From: M30B19 sp041688615
GTDB taxonomy: Bacteria; Planctomycetota; Planctomycetia; Pirellulales; Pirellulaceae
Direction of reading: 5' to 3'
Assembly (NCBI GenBank): GCA_041688615.1
Contig: JBDNHU010000424.1
Coordinates: forward strand, 1-23,426
DNA: 23,426 nucleotides
The position numbers were made by a program, and so were the translations under genes. Shown in pieces: positions 1 to 6,826 of this stretch; within the stretch, counting starts at the first letter, position 1; each line of letters begins with the position of its first letter. Under the pieces are notes generated by a model that saw nothing but the letters and a program-made list of their open reading frames with translations, made no database searches and was not told the DNA's origin.

Positions 1-300
1 GGTCTGACGCAGAAGATCAAGGCAAAATCGCTGCGGGCTGCCTGCCCATGCGCTACTTGCCGCGAAAAGCATGGGCCTCGGTCGATGACTCAAGGATCGA
101 ACGAAAAATCGGCCGCCGCCCAAACAGGCGGCCCCAAGCCGTTACGGTCGCTGACGATCCTTAGTGAAGCCGACCTGGTACCGCTTGCCGTTGACAAGAT
201 GGCCCCCGCAGGAAGCTATGCCTACAACATCGGCTTTAGCGACGGCCACAAATCGGGCCTTTTTACCTTTGAATTGCTGCGCAATTTTCCTGCGGAATAA
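1..300 (+). CDS. DUF971 (GBBH-like N-terminal) protein, 5' end outside window
   Basis: The frame is open from base 1 to a TAA at 298-300, so the gene starts before the window; an internal ATG at 85 is unlikely to be the real start. Visible residues include LRAACPCATC near the left edge and, at the end, SYAYNIGFSDGHKSGLFTF. Both match the DUF971 pattern, in which a CPCAxC-type cysteine cluster is followed by a GNYA-x-I-x-FSDGH-x-(S/T)G-(I/L)-(Y/F) block. DUF971 resembles the N-terminal domain of gamma-butyrobetaine hydroxylase and occurs as a small stand-alone protein, often near Mrp/Fe-S genes. Its biochemical role is not established, and the cysteines suggest metal binding (inference). It lies about 100 bp upstream of the permease on the same strand and may be co-transcribed with it. 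Confidence 0.75.
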   Translation, partial: GLTQKIKAKSLRAACPCATCREKHGPRSMTQGSNEKSAAAQTGGPKPLRSLTILSEADLVPLAVDKMAPAGSYAYNIGFSDGHKSGLFTFELLRNFPAE

Positions 301-401
301 TCCACGAACAACTTGGTTGAACTTCTCACAAATCCGACGCCACCCTGCGTTTTGGTTTCCAAGTGAACAACACTGCATTCCTCAACCCGCGAAGTGAAAT
401 C

Positions 402-3400
402 ATGAACCTTTGGACGTTGATTCGAAAAAGCTTATTTCACTATTGGCAAATCCACTTGGCCATGGCATTGGCGGTGGCTGTCACCACGGCGGTGTTGACT
501 GGCGCGTTGACGGTGGGCGACAGCATGCGAGGTTCCTTGCGTGACTTGACGTTCAATCGCCTGGGCCCGATCGATCACGTGATCTTATCTCGGACATTTT
601 TTGATGACGTGGCGGTGAATCAATGGACGAAGAGCACGCCGTTCCAGAACGCTTTTTCGTCGGCCGTTTCAACAATCCACTTCCCCTCGGCAACCCTTGA
701 GAAGTCCAACAAGGCAGCGATTGCTGAAGCTCCAGGCAAGTCTTCGGCAAGTCGGGCCACTGTGCAGGATTGGGCGTCAGTGGCGTTGTGGGGAATGACG
801 CCGGAATTGGCAAATAAAAATTGGTCGGACGAAAAGATCATCGCTCCGGATTCAAACGAAATCATTGTCAATCAAACAGCGGCTGGTCAACTTGGTTTGA
901 CCAACGCGGACATCGGACAATTATTTTCGCTGAGATTAGGAAAGCCATCAGACGTTCCAACTGAAAGTTTCATCGCCAGCAAGGACGACACGGTGGCATC
1001 GATTCTTCGCCTTAAGCTGGTCAAAATCATTCCAGACACCGGACTTGGAAGAATTTCGTTGATCCCAAGCACGGAAGTTCCAGCAGTTGCTTACTTGGAA
1101 TTGGATACTCTTCGGAAGGCGATTCCCGATGCCAGCCAAGACGCCAGGAAAGAGGCTAAACTACTGAATACGATTCTCGTGTTTGGCGAATCGATAAAAA
1201 CCCCGGTCAGTATTAAACTATCCCAAGAAGCCATCGCCGCGTTTGCTCCAAGTATTGCCGATGTGGGCTTGAAAATCACTCATGTTCAACAAACATATCC
1301 CAGCCTGGATGATTCTAAAAGCACGGACTCACAGACTGATGCAGGGAAAAAATCAACAACAGACAATGAATTGAAGGTTGCGACCATCTTCGATTATTAC
1401 AGCATCAGCTCCAATCGTTTGCTCATTGATTCTGGGCAACAATCCGCCGTTGAGCGAGCCCTTGAGGGTCTACCCCAGCAAACGGTCCTAACTTATCTGG
1501 CCAATCATATTTCGTTGACGGACAACTCGGTCGCACCGAACGAAACCGAAGATTCAGGAATCCCCTTTTCGATGCTAACCGCGTTTGATTTGAACGCGGA
1601 TTTTCCCCTGGAAAATCTGCAAGGCCAGACCATCGCGGCGCTCAAAGATAATGAAATTGTGTTAGGACAGTGGGCTGCTGAAGATCTTGGGGCAAAAATT
1701 GGCCAAACGATCCAGGTAAAATTCTACGAACCTGAAACCATTGACGGGCAAGAGATCGAACGGACGGTCGACCTAAATTTGGTCGACATTGCCAAAGCGA
1801 CCGTACCGTCGGAACCTTATCAAAGCCGCGGGCGACGAGTCACTCCGGCCCAATTCAAAACAGCGCCAACCACGGCCAACGATCCATGGCTGACGCCTGA
1901 AGTCCCAGGAATCACCGACGCGGCATCGATTGATGCCTGGGACTTGCCTTTCGACACATCCAGTTCCTTGCGATCAAAAGACGATCAATATTGGGAGTAC
2001 TACCGGACCACGCCCAAGGCATTCATCGCCAGTTCTACTGGACTAAAACTTTGGAAAAATCGGTTTGGAAGCTACACCAGCTTTCGAGTGCCAGGCGATG
2101 CAACCAGTGAAGATCAGCTTCGGCAGAAACTAGCAGCAGCAATCCCAGGCAACCTGGACGAACTTGGATTTCAAGTAATTCCAGCAAAACTGCAGGGACT
2201 GGCAGGTTCGCAAGGCTCGACACCTTTTGACGTACTCTTTTTGATGTTCAGCATGTTTGTGATCGCCGCCTCTTTGATGCTACTGGCCTTGTTCTTTCGT
2301 TTGGGAATGCAACAGCGTTCCAAGGAATTGGGATTGTGGTTAGCGATTGGCTTTGACGAATTCACCGCTCGCAGCATCTGGATCAAAGAATCGATCGCGT
2401 CGACAATCATTGGAATGATCGTCGGTACGATCTTGGGCATAGCGTATGCCAGCGTGATCACTCTCTTGATGCGAACGGCTTGGGTCGGCGCGGTCGCTTC
2501 ACCATTTCTGCAATTACATTGGTCTTGGCTTAGTATCGGGATGGGTGGGATTGGAAGCCTAGCAGTCTGCCTGGGTGTGGTCTGGCTTTCGGTGAAACAA
2601 GCCACTAAAACCTCCACCCGTTCGCTGCTTAGCGGTGGTTGGAATGACAACCAATCCGCGGCACAGAAACCAAAATGGTGGCACGCAACTTACACAAGAA
2701 TTTCAATGATTGGCTTTGCGACCGTTGCTTCGCTGGCGGGCTTTTTTGCGGCCGGCGATGCGCAAGCGGTCGCGTTCCTAGCTGGCGGATTTTTTGCATT
2801 AATGGCCGCGTTGACGACGATATACGATCGCTTGGTCCAACAACAAGCTCACGATAATTTTTCGTGGTCAGTAGTCGATCAACTGAACCTTGCCAGACAG
2901 CCGCTTCGTTCACTAATCATTATTGGCCTGGTAGGGCTGGCAACTTTCCTGATCATGGCGGTGTCCGCGTTTCGATTATCACCGTCGATCCGAGGAACGG
3001 CGGGCTTTGACCTGGTGGTCACCACTGATCTTGGGATCCTTAAAGATCTAGGCCAATCGACAACTCGTAATGAACTGATTTCTGCCGGAGAAGTCGAAGC
3101 GACTTCGCCTCAAGAATCGACCCAATCGGAATTGAAGCTATTTGGATTTCGGTTCCATGACGGGGAACATGCCAGTTGTAATAATCCATTTCAAGCAAGA
3201 CAACCGCAGGTCCTAGGCGCCAGTCAAGCGTTCATTGATCGGTTTAACAGTCAGGAGGTTCCCAGTTTCGCCTGGGCAGGTACAACCGCAATGACTCAAC
3301 AGGCCGCGATCAACCCTTGGCGTTTACTGGACGATTCGGCCGCTCAGAACTTCAGCAATACCGAAGATGCGAAGCAACCCATTTCTGTGATCATCGATAA

Positions 3401-4097
3401 GAATACCGCTTGGTACGCGCTGAAGGTCTATTTGCCAGGCACCAAGTTCACGATCGACTTTCCAGACGCGGGCCCGGTTGAATTCCGACTGGTAGGGCTG
3501 CTGGATAATTCCCTCTTGCAAGGCGCCTTAATTGTTGGCCCCAACGACTTCTTGAAAGTCTTTCCTGACCAGGTTGGCAATCGCTACTTCCTTGCGACCG
3601 CCCAAAGTGATGCCGCACAGACGGAATTCCGAAAATTGGGAGCGTCCTTGAAATCCTATGGCTGGCAGGCAAAGTCTGCGGACAACGAATTGGCCAATTA
3701 CATGGCGGTTCAAAATACGTATTTAAGCGCTTTTCAAAGTCTGGGGTCGTTGGGATTACTTTTGGGGACCATCGGCCTGGTAGTCGCTCAATTTCGCTCG
3801 ATGCTTGAACGGAAACGTGAATTTGCCTTATTGCAAGCGATCGGCTTTGACCGCAGGCGGATTCAAGGGCTTATTTCTCGCGAGACCGTAAGACTAATAA
3901 TTTTAGGCTTCTTAAGCGGGATCGCTGGCGCAACTGTCTGCGTGTTGCCGCACTGGCTAACCGGATCAGCCAGCGTGCCTATATTGGGTCTTTCGATTGC
4001 CTTGATCTCGATTCTGGGCGTCGGCGTGCTGGCGTCTTTGATGATCGGTAAAGTGGTACTACGCGGTCAATTAATCACTTTACTGCGTAACGATTAG
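402..4097 (+). CDS. Large FtsX/MacB-type ABC transporter permease
   Basis: About 1231 residues. The N-terminus MNLWTLIRKSLFHYWQIH is followed by one membrane helix (about 18-40) and a long soluble region to about 605. A block of helices covers about 610-860, then a second soluble domain, and three helices close the protein (about 1109-1133, 1164-1186, 1192-1216). The FtsX signatures are LGLWLAIGF after the second helix and, near the end, ERKREFALLQAIGFDRRR. This is the architecture of ABC permeases of the LolCE/MacB group with two FtsX domains. Such proteins work with a separate ATPase, and none is visible here. I prefer the ATG at 402 because it begins the conserved N-terminus; an in-frame GTG at 363 would add 13 unconserved residues. 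Substrate unknown; lipoprotein or peptide export is the family expectation only. Confidence 0.85.
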   Translation: MNLWTLIRKSLFHYWQIHLAMALAVAVTTAVLTGALTVGDSMRGSLRDLTFNRLGPIDHVILSRTFFDDVAVNQWTKSTPFQNAFSSAVSTIHFPSATLEKSNKAAIAEAPGKSSASRATVQDWASVALWGMTPELANKNWSDEKIIAPDSNEIIVNQTAAGQLGLTNADIGQLFSLRLGKPSDVPTESFIASKDDTVASILRLKLVKIIPDTGLGRISLIPSTEVPAVAYLELDTLRKAIPDASQDARKEAKLLNTILVFGESIKTPVSIKLSQEAIAAFAPSIADVGLKITHVQQTYPSLDDSKSTDSQTDAGKKSTTDNELKVATIFDYYSISSNRLLIDSGQQSAVERALEGLPQQTVLTYLANHISLTDNSVAPNETEDSGIPFSMLTAFDLNADFPLENLQGQTIAALKDNEIVLGQWAAEDLGAKIGQTIQVKFYEPETIDGQEIERTVDLNLVDIAKATVPSEPYQSRGRRVTPAQFKTAPTTANDPWLTPEVPGITDAASIDAWDLPFDTSSSLRSKDDQYWEYYRTTPKAFIASSTGLKLWKNRFGSYTSFRVPGDATSEDQLRQKLAAAIPGNLDELGFQVIPAKLQGLAGSQGSTPFDVLFLMFSMFVIAASLMLLALFFRLGMQQRSKELGLWLAIGFDEFTARSIWIKESIASTIIGMIVGTILGIAYASVITLLMRTAWVGAVASPFLQLHWSWLSIGMGGIGSLAVCLGVVWLSVKQATKTSTRSLLSGGWNDNQSAAQKPKWWHATYTRISMIGFATVASLAGFFAAGDAQAVAFLAGGFFALMAALTTIYDRLVQQQAHDNFSWSVVDQLNLARQPLRSLIIIGLVGLATFLIMAVSAFRLSPSIRGTAGFDLVVTTDLGILKDLGQSTTRNELISAGEVEATSPQESTQSELKLFGFRFHDGEHASCNNPFQARQPQVLGASQAFIDRFNSQEVPSFAWAGTTAMTQQAAINPWRLLDDSAAQNFSNTEDAKQPISVIIDKNTAWYALKVYLPGTKFTIDFPDAGPVEFRLVGLLDNSLLQGALIVGPNDFLKVFPDQVGNRYFLATAQSDAAQTEFRKLGASLKSYGWQAKSADNELANYMAVQNTYLSAFQSLGSLGLLLGTIGLVVAQFRSMLERKREFALLQAIGFDRRRIQGLISRETVRLIILGFLSGIAGATVCVLPHWLTGSASVPILGLSIALISILGVGVLASLMIGKVVLRGQLITLLRND

Positions 4098-4175
4098 TCG
4101 ACTTGATAACCCAAATGAAAATCCAAATGGACCAGCACCATCGGATTACCCACCCCGGTTTGGAAATTTGGGGGC

Positions 4176-4205
4176 TTGAAAGGACTGACCGCTCTGGCAT
4201 ATAAT
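4176..4205 (+). promoter_or_regulatory. Sigma70-like promoter upstream of tRNA-Leu
   Basis: TTGAAA at 4176-4181 and TATAAT at 4200-4205 are separated by 18 bp, giving five of six and six of six matches to the sigma70 consensus. The predicted start is near 4212, about 330 nt before the mature tRNA. That is a long leader for a tRNA, so the promoter may instead serve a separate small RNA. Confidence 0.55.
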
Positions 4206-4211
4206 TAAATA

Positions 4212-4383
4212 GTTGGGTGAATTAGGAGCCTCGTTCTGCGATCGTAGAACTGGTTCCTGATCAAGTTATGATTAGTTAGCAATTTAGGCTAAGCTAATCG
4301 GTTACTGATTTCCGAAATAAAAACAGACTCGTTAAGCCTGCCAGCTTAACGTTTGCCAGCATGCGGCGATTAGACTTGTCTAA
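4212..4383 (+). ncRNA. Candidate structured leader or small RNA
   Basis: Directly downstream of the promoter are three inverted repeats. First, 4224-4230 pairs with 4252-4258 (one G-U) and encloses the near-palindrome gttctgcgatcgtagaac at 4233-4250. Second, gttaagc at 4331-4337 pairs perfectly with gcttaac at 4344-4350. Third, ttagac at 4370-4375 pairs perfectly with gtctaa at 4378-4383. Three stems in 160 nt behind a strong promoter suggest a folded transcript. I recognise no Rfam family: there is no T-box motif and no tmRNA or RNase P core. The ends are guesses. Confidence 0.3.
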
Positions 4384-4454
4384 GAGCCGAGATCTATCCC
4401 GTAGAATTCTTTGGGAATCGATCACGATTTCATCCAGTCAGCTAGGGTGCAGGT

Positions 4455-4529
4455 AATTCAACTGTTGGCAATTCAACTGTTGGCAATTCAACTGTTGGCA
4501 ATTCAACTGTTGGCAATTCAACTGTTGGC
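4455..4529. repeat. Five perfect 15-bp tandem repeats
   Basis: The unit aattcaactgttggc is repeated five times without mismatch, followed by a degenerate sixth start (aatccaagaatttggc) that runs into the tRNA 5' end. Each unit contains the odd-length inverted repeat caac-t-gttg. The array sits between the promoter and the tRNA and would be transcribed if the promoter serves the tRNA. Confidence 0.9.
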
Positions 4530-4542
4530 AATCCAAGAATTT

Positions 4543-4624
4543 GGCGGTGTGGCGGAATGGCAGACGCGCTTGACTCAAAATCAAGTTCCCTATGGGAGTG
4601 GAGGTTCGACCCCTCTCGCCGCTA
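4543..4624 (+). tRNA. tRNA-Leu (CAA anticodon)
   Basis: The cloverleaf can be drawn by hand. The acceptor 4543-4549 (ggcggtg) pairs with 4617-4623 (cgccgct) with G-U wobbles, and the discriminator is A4624. The D-arm starts TGGCGGAATGG. The anticodon arm cttga-ctcaaaa-tcaag has CAA at its centre, reading UUG. A long class II variable arm (gttccctatgggagt) identifies Leu. The T-arm is ggagg-ttcgacc-cctct. CCA is not encoded. Its 3' end is the anchor of the integrated island. Confidence 0.95.
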
Positions 4625-4876
4625 TCGAAAGCGTTTTGAAACTTTTCAACAAGAGTTTCAAAACGCTTTTTTCGTGCCTTGTAGTGCTGTTTCCAGTCTG
4701 TTTAGTGCGTTTTTTGTGCGGTTTTGGTTTCGGCCAGTTTCGCTTCGATTTCGCCTGGTTTTGAAATTTGTGCAGCACTTATGCAGCGTGCTGTGAAGGC
4801 GGGTTCAGCGGCGGCGGCGGCAATATCGGCGTCCGACACCATCGCGTAATGACGTAAGGCGACCGCTGTGCTGTTG
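4618..4876. repeat. 259-bp direct repeat, copy 1 (tRNA 3' end, terminator, int 3' end)
   Basis: Copy 1 begins with the last seven bases of tRNA-Leu (gccgcta), continues through the terminator hairpin and ends inside the integrase remnant after ctgtgctgttg. Copy 2 is at 9702-9960. Equal length and only about six substitutions (roughly 98% identity) show recent common origin. The layout is that of an attachment site plus adjacent integrase end, duplicated by stacked integration. Confidence 0.9.
4628..4672 (+). terminator. Rho-independent terminator after tRNA-Leu
   Basis: A perfect 15-bp inverted repeat, aaagcgttttgaaac (4628-4642) with gtttcaaaacgcttt (4655-4669), has a 12-nt loop and runs into a T tract to 4672. 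It starts four bases after the tRNA. The stem is flanked by A and T tracts, so it could also terminate the minus-strand integrase remnant. Confidence 0.85.
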
Positions 4877-5103
4877 CCGATCCACTTGGTGACCTGGTGG
4901 ATTGGCAACCGACTAAGCAGATCCGTCTCGCAACTGGCCCGAAGGTTCTGGAAGGGCTTGGTCCAGGTCGCGTTCCCTGAACGAATGATGTAGGCGTTCA
5001 GCTTCTTGCGTAGATTCGCTTCGGGCGATCGTTGTTCTGCATCCTGAATCACGAACTTTGATTTAGACCCGTACTTCTCGAAGTGGCATTCTAGGACGGT
5101 GCG
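4702..5103 (-). pseudogene. C-terminal remnant of a planctomycete-type tyrosine integrase
   Basis: On the minus strand the open frame runs from the tandem repeat at 5099 to the stop at 4702, about 133 codons. The catalytic C-terminal half is visible: WTKPFQNLRASCETDL carries the box II arginine (with Asn where most families have His), WIGNS replaces the second His by Trp, and ALRHYAMVSD supplies the tyrosine nucleophile. The pattern NLRAS...W-x-GNS...HY is typical of integrases in planctomycete islands. The N-terminal arm-binding and core-binding domains and the first catalytic Arg are missing, and no start codon precedes the fragment. Upstream, the frame hits TGA within 15-bp repeats. It points toward the tRNA, as expected for an integrase beside its attachment site. 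Non-functional as it stands. Confidence 0.8.
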
Positions 5104-5143
5104 TCAATGCCATGTGCGTCAATGCCATGTGCGTCAATGCCAA
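5099..5143. repeat. Three 15-bp tandem repeats at the broken end of int
   Basis: The unit gtgcgtcaatgccat is present twice perfectly and a third time with a terminal a instead of t. The array sits exactly where the integrase homology ends, so it marks or caused the truncation. Confidence 0.85.
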
Positions 5144-5514
5144 AGGCAAGTCGGTGTAGGTGGTGGAAGCCGAGCCGTTGGGTCGGGCGGTTGGGTCGGG
5201 CAGAATGCCGCAGAGATGGTCCGCGATTATGAGGCCAAGCAGATACTTCAAACGGAACAGACAACACGCAATTTGCGAGTGTAAAGTTAGCACTGGCTCT
5301 GGTTCCTGGTTATAACGCGGGGTTCTTCTAGCGGGTTGGTTGTTTTCGCCATTCTGGGCGAATCTTTGAATTTAGGTTCAAACTTGGACTTTGACAAATG
5401 TCGACATTTGTAACGGGCCTCAAGATTCTGTGGACGATATCAACAATTGATGATTGGAATGGACTATCATTGAAATAGAGTCTTAGATGCGTTTGATGAA
5501 GGTTAAGAGGCGGG
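5104..5514. other. Gene-free stretch between int remnant and TA-like operon
   Basis: It contains the end of the 15-bp array, a 13-bp tandem duplication (gttgggtcgggcg, 5177-5202, one mismatch), an unassigned plus-strand reading frame ending at 5284 (tail DYEAKQILQTEQTTRNLRV) that could be a gene fragment but matches nothing I know, and the palindrome at 5394-5411. The rest is presumably the promoter region of the gene at 5515. Confidence 0.5.
5394..5411. promoter_or_regulatory. 18-bp perfect palindrome, probable operator
   Basis: ACAAATGTCGACATTTGT is a perfect 18-bp palindrome and overlaps a TTGACA hexamer at 5391-5396. It lies 104 bp before the first gene of the three-gene operon at 5515. 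A dimeric DNA-binding protein is the natural partner, and autoregulation by the operon is the expectation for a TA module (inference). I see no good -10 box at the right distance from the TTGACA. Confidence 0.55.
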
Positions 5515-5940
5515 ATGTCTGATCCATACTGTTTGGCAATGGTGATTTGCGATCACATTCACGCAGATCCGGCGACTGGGAAGTTCACACTACTTGGAAC
5601 CTTCAGTTCGTTGGTAGCGGAAAAGTATCCTGCTAGGCTGGATGCGAGCATTTATATTTCGTTGACCGATGTCGATGGACCTAGAAAGCAAGTTCTTCGG
5701 CTGGTTCATAGCGATCACTTGGTTGATCAAGCAATTGAACCGGTTTTCGAACTCGAAGTTGATTTTCCATCGTGTGATAATCCGGTGGCGGTGCTTGAAA
5801 GTGTGATCCAAATTAATGTTGATTTGCCAAAACCTGGACTTTACCATTTCGAGCTTTTTATTGGCGACGACTTAGTGATGTCACGTCGACTACTGGCAGT
5901 GACCATGGAACAAATGGAAGAAGGGCGGAAAGATGCCTAG
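5515..5940 (+). CDS. DUF6941-like protein, first gene of TA-like operon
   Basis: This 141-residue soluble protein starts MSDPYCLAMVICDHIHADP, followed by ATGKFTLLGTFSSL and, later, PGLYHFELFIGDD. The pattern CD-x-H-x-DPATGK-x-TLLGTFS followed by a beta-rich body with PGxYxFxLxxxxxx resembles the DUF6941 family, a group of unknown function common in planctomycetes and probably a small beta-sandwich. Assignment is from memory. A good ribosome site, aagagg, precedes the ATG by a few bases. The last 8 bp overlap the start of the next gene, so the two are translationally coupled. No helix-turn-helix is evident, so it is not obviously the regulator that binds the upstream palindrome. Reading frame intact. 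Confidence 0.7.
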   Translation: MSDPYCLAMVICDHIHADPATGKFTLLGTFSSLVAEKYPARLDASIYISLTDVDGPRKQVLRLVHSDHLVDQAIEPVFELEVDFPSCDNPVAVLESVIQINVDLPKPGLYHFELFIGDDLVMSRRLLAVTMEQMEEGRKDA

Positions 5941-6211
5941 CATAATTGAACAATCAGGTAAGATCGAAGGACCCGCGAAAAATCAAACCCAGAAAACGCA
6001 ACCGATGACGGCGGTTGCTGCAAGTAAGTCTGTGACATGCAGTATTTCTTTCGAGGTGATCCAATCGCTGGGCTTTCTGACAAACGCCAATAAGCCACGC
6101 CGGCCCAAACGCAATCAATACCGGATCAGCGATCACAACCTTCGTAAGTTGGCGGAGAAGCACGTTCCACCACAATCGTGGTATGAAGAAGACTTCGATC
6201 CATTCAATTAA
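5933..6211 (+). CDS. Small basic/acidic protein, possible antitoxin of the PemK-like toxin
   Basis: 92 residues, ATG inside the end of the preceding gene (8-bp overlap, atgcctag). Three zones are visible: a polar N-terminus, a middle ISFEVIQSLGFL, and a basic stretch KPRRPKRNQYRIS leading to an acidic aromatic tail SWYEEDFDPFN. I do not recognise the family. Small size, a basic patch, an acidic end and position immediately before a PemK/MazF-like gene make an antitoxin role plausible. In MazF-type systems the antitoxin's acidic C-terminus inserts into the toxin dimer. This is inference from context only. The stop (6209-6211) is in the same frame as the toxin that follows, 12 nt away. Confidence 0.6.
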   Translation: MPSIIEQSGKIEGPAKNQTQKTQPMTAVAASKSVTCSISFEVIQSLGFLTNANKPRRPKRNQYRISDHNLRKLAEKHVPPQSWYEEDFDPFN

Positions 6212-6223
6212 CTGGATGCTGTT

Positions 6224-6583
6224 TTGGGCTTACGCAGGGGATCTGTTGTCATCAACATAGTTCAAATGCATGATCCTAACGGGGTGAACCCCAAAGCCAA
6301 TCGGCCTTTGGTGGTTGTTTCTTCCAATGAAGATATTGGGTGTAACCCTGACACTGTTGTTTGCATTGCGATTTCAAAATCAGGTTCATCTAATTACTCG
6401 ATAACTTTACCCTGGAATTCAACGGGCAATGTTTCAACTGGCTTACGTTCGCCATCGTTTGCGGTATGTGATTGGCAAGTCAAAGTGCCGATCGGTAACC
6501 TAGTCGAAAAGGGCAGGCTGAAAGTGGCGACTCTCTACGCTGTCATGCAAAAAATTCACGAACTTGAAAAGTCTGATGGCTGA
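6224..6583 (+). CDS. PemK/MazF-like toxin family protein
   Basis: About 119 residues. The N-terminal RRGSVVINIVQMHDPNGV followed by RPLVVVSSNEDI corresponds to the beta1-beta2 region of PemK/MazF endoribonucleases (RGDIV...RPalVlS). CIAISKSGSS, then TGLRSPSFAVCDWQVKVP and a helical end LYAVMQKIHELEK complete the fold's usual order. The family cleaves mRNA at short motifs and is held inactive by its antitoxin. The only starts after the upstream stop are TTG at 6224 and CTG at 6212, since the nearby ATG at 6216 is out of frame. TTG sits one residue ahead of the conserved block. The catalytic pair cannot be assigned with certainty by eye. The gene appears intact, in contrast to everything after it in the island. 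Confidence 0.65.
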   Translation: MGLRRGSVVINIVQMHDPNGVNPKANRPLVVVSSNEDIGCNPDTVVCIAISKSGSSNYSITLPWNSTGNVSTGLRSPSFAVCDWQVKVPIGNLVEKGRLKVATLYAVMQKIHELEKSDG

Positions 6584-6826
6584 GTCACACAACGGTTAAC
6601 CTACGTTGCTTATGGGATTCGAGGAGAATTGAAGATCAGCAACAAATTGAACACTATGTTATTCCAAGGCACCCCCATCAGGATTATTTGAATCCTGTGA
6701 CCGCCCATAAATCTTGCCGAAGTAGTGCAAGGGATGGGAACGTCCCGCCAGGGTATTGCTATACTGGACCACTCTTACGCAATTGATTTAGGCCCTCTTC
6801 ATTAAACGGAAGTTCTGACCTGGCAC

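Larger units (their letters stand above)
4098..4542. other. 445-bp non-coding stretch before tRNA-Leu
   Basis: No convincing coding sequence. It holds a near-consensus promoter (4176-4205), three inverted repeats able to form hairpins (4224-4258, 4331-4350, 4370-4383) and a 5 x 15-bp tandem repeat (4455-4529) ending 13 bp before the tRNA. A plus-strand ORF running from 4411 through the repeats and the tRNA is an artefact, because it reads the repeat as LLAIQ and then translates the tRNA itself. Confidence 0.6.

Noticed and set aside
2171..2650. 159-residue minus-strand ORF
   Set aside because: Antisense to the permease and lies over its membrane helices.
4411..4764. 117-residue plus-strand ORF with LLAIQ repeats
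   Set aside because: It translates the 15-bp repeat, the tRNA and the terminator; not a gene.
4455..5143. CRISPR array from the 15-bp repeats
   Set aside because: Units are directly adjacent without spacers and far too short; no cas genes.
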